From Candidatus Hydrogenedens sp. (GTDB lineage: Bacteria; Hydrogenedentota; Hydrogenedentia; Hydrogenedentales; Hydrogenedentaceae), in assembly GCA_035378955.1 (NCBI GenBank), contig DAOSUS010000020.1, forward strand, positions 1-55,050: a stretch of 55,050 nt of DNA. The letters run 5' to 3'. Of the stretch, positions 53,449 through 55,050 are shown in pieces. Both the position numbers and the translations under genes were made by a program. Below the pieces are notes generated by a model. That model ran no database searches and was not told the DNA's origin. It saw only the letters and a list, made by a program, of their open reading frames with translations. Numbering within the stretch: the stretch's first letter is position 1; each line of letters begins with the position of its first letter.

Positions 53449-53478
53449 GGGGAACAGGTATTTAACAACCTGTTCCCC
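53449..53478 (-). promoter_or_regulatory. Hairpin between hcp and the Rrf2 gene
   Basis: GGGGAACAGG (53449-53458) pairs with CCTGTTCCCC (53469-53478), a perfect 10-bp stem with a 10-nt loop. On the hcp strand it is not followed by T residues, so it is more likely a stability or partial-termination hairpin than a full terminator. T-rich sequence follows only on the plus strand. Confidence 0.5.
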
Positions 53479-53490
53479 TTTATTTTTAGG

Positions 53491-54801
53491 TTATGATACA
53501 ACTTGTAGAATTTGTTTTACATCTTCAGAGGCATTTTTGCCGATAGGTTTCAGGTCATATTTATCCTGTAAAACTTTTAACACATTGGGGGTAATAAATG
53601 CAGGTAAAGCAGGACCCAATCGGATACCTTTAACCCCTAACGATAATAAAGTCAATAAAACAGCAACAGCTTTTTGCTCAAACCAACTTACTACAAGAGT
53701 GAGAGGTAAGTCGTTTACGCCACAATTAAACACTTTCGCTAAAGCGAGGGCTGTTTGGATAGCACCGTAAGAGTCATTGCATTGACCCATGTCTAATAAA
53801 CGAGGAATACCTTCAACATCCCCGTAATCATAATTGCGAATACGATATTTACCGCAACCTAATGTGAGGATGAGAGATTCTTTTGGGGTGTTTTGTGCAA
53901 AATCGGCAAAGTAATTGCGACCGGGTTCAGCACCGTCACAACCCCCAATAAGGAATATATGTTTGATTTTCCCGGCTTTAATCAAATCAATTAATTTGTC
54001 TGCAACAGAGAGGATGTAAGTCCAATGAAATCCAATTGTGCTTTCTTTTATTTCGGTGGGTTGTAAAGGACCTATTTCAAGTGCTTTTTTAATAACAGGA
54101 GAAAAATCACCATCGTTAAGACGAGGAGCGCCGGGGACGCCTGTGCAATGAAGTGTGAATAAACGGTCGAGGTAGGTGTTATGACTGGCAGGGATAAGAA
54201 CGCAGTTTGTGGTAACGACTATAGGACCGCCAAATCTTTCAAATTCTTTTCGCTGAAGTTGCCACGCACCACCATAATGACCAGCAAAATGCGGATATTC
54301 CCGTAATTTCGGATACATGTGGGCAGGTAACATTTCGCCGTGAGTGTAAACCTTAATTCCTGTGCCTTTTGTTTGCTCTAACAATTGTTTTAAGTCCAAT
54401 AAATCGTGTCCCGTGATTAGAATACCGGGTCCTTCCTGAATACCTTCTTTGACTTTTACCGGAGAGGGATTCCCGAAAGTTTCTACATGGGCATTATTAA
54501 GCAGTTCCATTGTTTTTAGGTTTATCTTTCCGCATTCGAGAACCAGTTCCAAAAGATGTTCCATGTCAAAGTTGACATTGGTCATGGTCGCAAATAAGGC
54601 GCGTTCAATAAACTCTTCAATTTCCGGGTCTGTCTTTCCTAAACGGCGGGCATGGTGTTTGTATGCCGCCATTCCTTTCAACCCATAGAGTAAAGTTTTC
54701 TGCAGAGATTCCATATCGGCATCTTTTCCGCAGACACCTTTCTGGGTACAACCGGTACCGTTAAAGGTTTGTTCACATTGGTCGCAAAACATGTTTGTCA
54801 T
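53491..54801 (-). CDS. hcp: Hybrid cluster protein (Hcp), short form
   Basis: A 436-residue NO or hydroxylamine reductase. The N-terminal cluster Cys pattern is FCDQCEQTFNGTGCTQKGVC (C-x2-C-x8-C-x5-C), followed by hybrid-cluster ligands in ITGHDLLDL (His), VVTTNCVLIPASH, HCTGVPGAPRL, LIGGCDGAEPGRNY and TLGCGKYR. It is about 100 residues shorter than the 540-550 residue forms, as in the compact class of Hcp. ATG 54801 has TAGGAGA upstream. The promoter at 54854-54889 is perfect, and the Rrf2 gene follows. With NrfHA it suggests NO defence. Confidence 0.93.
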   Translation of the reverse strand: MTNMFCDQCEQTFNGTGCTQKGVCGKDADMESLQKTLLYGLKGMAAYKHHARRLGKTDPEIEEFIERALFATMTNVNFDMEHLLELVLECGKINLKTMELLNNAHVETFGNPSPVKVKEGIQEGPGILITGHDLLDLKQLLEQTKGTGIKVYTHGEMLPAHMYPKLREYPHFAGHYGGAWQLQRKEFERFGGPIVVTTNCVLIPASHNTYLDRLFTLHCTGVPGAPRLNDGDFSPVIKKALEIGPLQPTEIKESTIGFHWTYILSVADKLIDLIKAGKIKHIFLIGGCDGAEPGRNYFADFAQNTPKESLILTLGCGKYRIRNYDYGDVEGIPRLLDMGQCNDSYGAIQTALALAKVFNCGVNDLPLTLVVSWFEQKAVAVLLTLLSLGVKGIRLGPALPAFITPNVLKVLQDKYDLKPIGKNASEDVKQILQVVS

Positions 54802-54853
54802 AATCTTTTCTCCTACATTTGAGGTTAATGTTTTGGAAACAAAAAATATATTA

Positions 54854-54889
54854 TAGATATATTATATCTAAAATATATATAAATGTCAA
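54854..54889 (-). promoter_or_regulatory. hcp promoter with palindrome over the -10
   Basis: Reverse-strand TTGACA (54889-54884), a 17-nt spacer and TATAAT (54866-54861), both perfect. The -10 lies inside TAGATATAATATATCTA (54870-54854 on the reverse strand), a perfect 17-nt palindrome with 8-bp arms, a natural repressor site. The ATG is about 53 bases further. Confidence 0.75.
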
Positions 54890-55019
54890 ATCCAATTAAT
54901 TAAAAAATCGTTGTTAAATACAAAGGATAAAAATTAACACAAAAAAATAGAGACGAATAATTATTTTCCCTCATATATCCCAGGAAGCCGAAACATATTT
55001 TTATCTACCTATTATATAA

Positions 55020-55050
55020 ATGAAAAAAATGGAGGTTCCGTATTGTTTGA
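55020..55050 (+). other. Possible start of the next gene at the right edge
   Basis: GGAGG (55031-55035) is followed by a TTG at 55043, and ATG 55020 opens an in-frame reading MKKMEVPYCL to the window edge. Too short to decide. The stretch 54902-55019 holds no clear gene. Confidence 0.2.

Overview
The window is a 55-kb, A+T-rich, gene-dense bacterial chromosome segment with about 40 protein genes, two tRNAs and a cobalamin riboswitch. It contains no phage, transposase or CRISPR. Several traits fit an anaerobic bacterium near the PVC/Hydrogenedentota part of the tree: surface proteins with Glu-Gly-rich repeats and a short C-terminal anchor, prepilin-like proteins ending in an H-X9-DG motif, a Tat-tagged DegT-family protein, NrfHA, Hcp, and a YtxJ bacilliredoxin. 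'Candidatus Hydrogenedens'-like is my best guess. It rests on recognised protein style, not on a search.

Layout. 1-2.6 kb: the C-terminus of a repeat-rich surface protein, read in a frame with no start codon in the window, and a glycoside-hydrolase-like gene split by one in-frame TAG. 2.8-5.5 kb: initiator tRNA-Met, an SIS-like protein, a zinc-ribbon protein and a small hypothetical gene. 5.6-8.9 kb: a cobalamin riboswitch driving a secreted surface protein that overlaps a pseudopilin-like gene. 9-11.7 kb: ferredoxin-nrfH-nrfA operon for reducing nitrite to ammonium. 11.9-13.8 kb: a heparinase II/III-like gene broken by one in-frame TGA. 13.9-16.8 kb: trkA-trkH potassium uptake. 17-18.1 kb: two related type IV pilin-like genes, the first behind a good sigma-54-like promoter. 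18.1-22.8 kb: hisS, ftsA and a coiled-coil gene joined to ftsA. 22.9-30.6 kb: ytxJ, aldehyde dehydrogenase, Tat-exported DegT, a membrane-anchored beta-propeller, histidinol-phosphatase, an SMP-30 protein and a hydrolase-fold protein without its nucleophile. 30.7-35 kb: MoxR, DUF58 and transglutaminase (TgpA-like) operon. 35-44.9 kb: FG-GAP protein, pdxA, pseudopilin, lipoprotein, 5-formyl-THF cyclo-ligase, hydrolase, methyltransferase, a short membrane protein, MFS transporter, recF and dciA. 44.9-49.9 kb: gyrB-gyrA, convergent with recF-dciA. 50-55 kb: tRNA-Val, a PhoPQ-activated-type protein, rsgA, and hcp followed by an Rrf2 regulator.

The genes suggest handling of nitrite and nitric oxide (NrfHA plus Hcp with an Rrf2 regulator), surface display and secretion (pilins, riboswitch-controlled surface protein, repeat protein), and glycan use, with two glycan genes carrying a single nonsense codon each. 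The clearest regulatory signals are the cobalamin riboswitch at 5619-5790, a perfect-consensus hcp promoter whose -10 lies inside a 17-nt palindrome, and a -24/-12 promoter before the first pilin. No complete undescribed system was proven. The best leads are the riboswitch-controlled surface-protein/pseudopilin operon and the Hcp operator.
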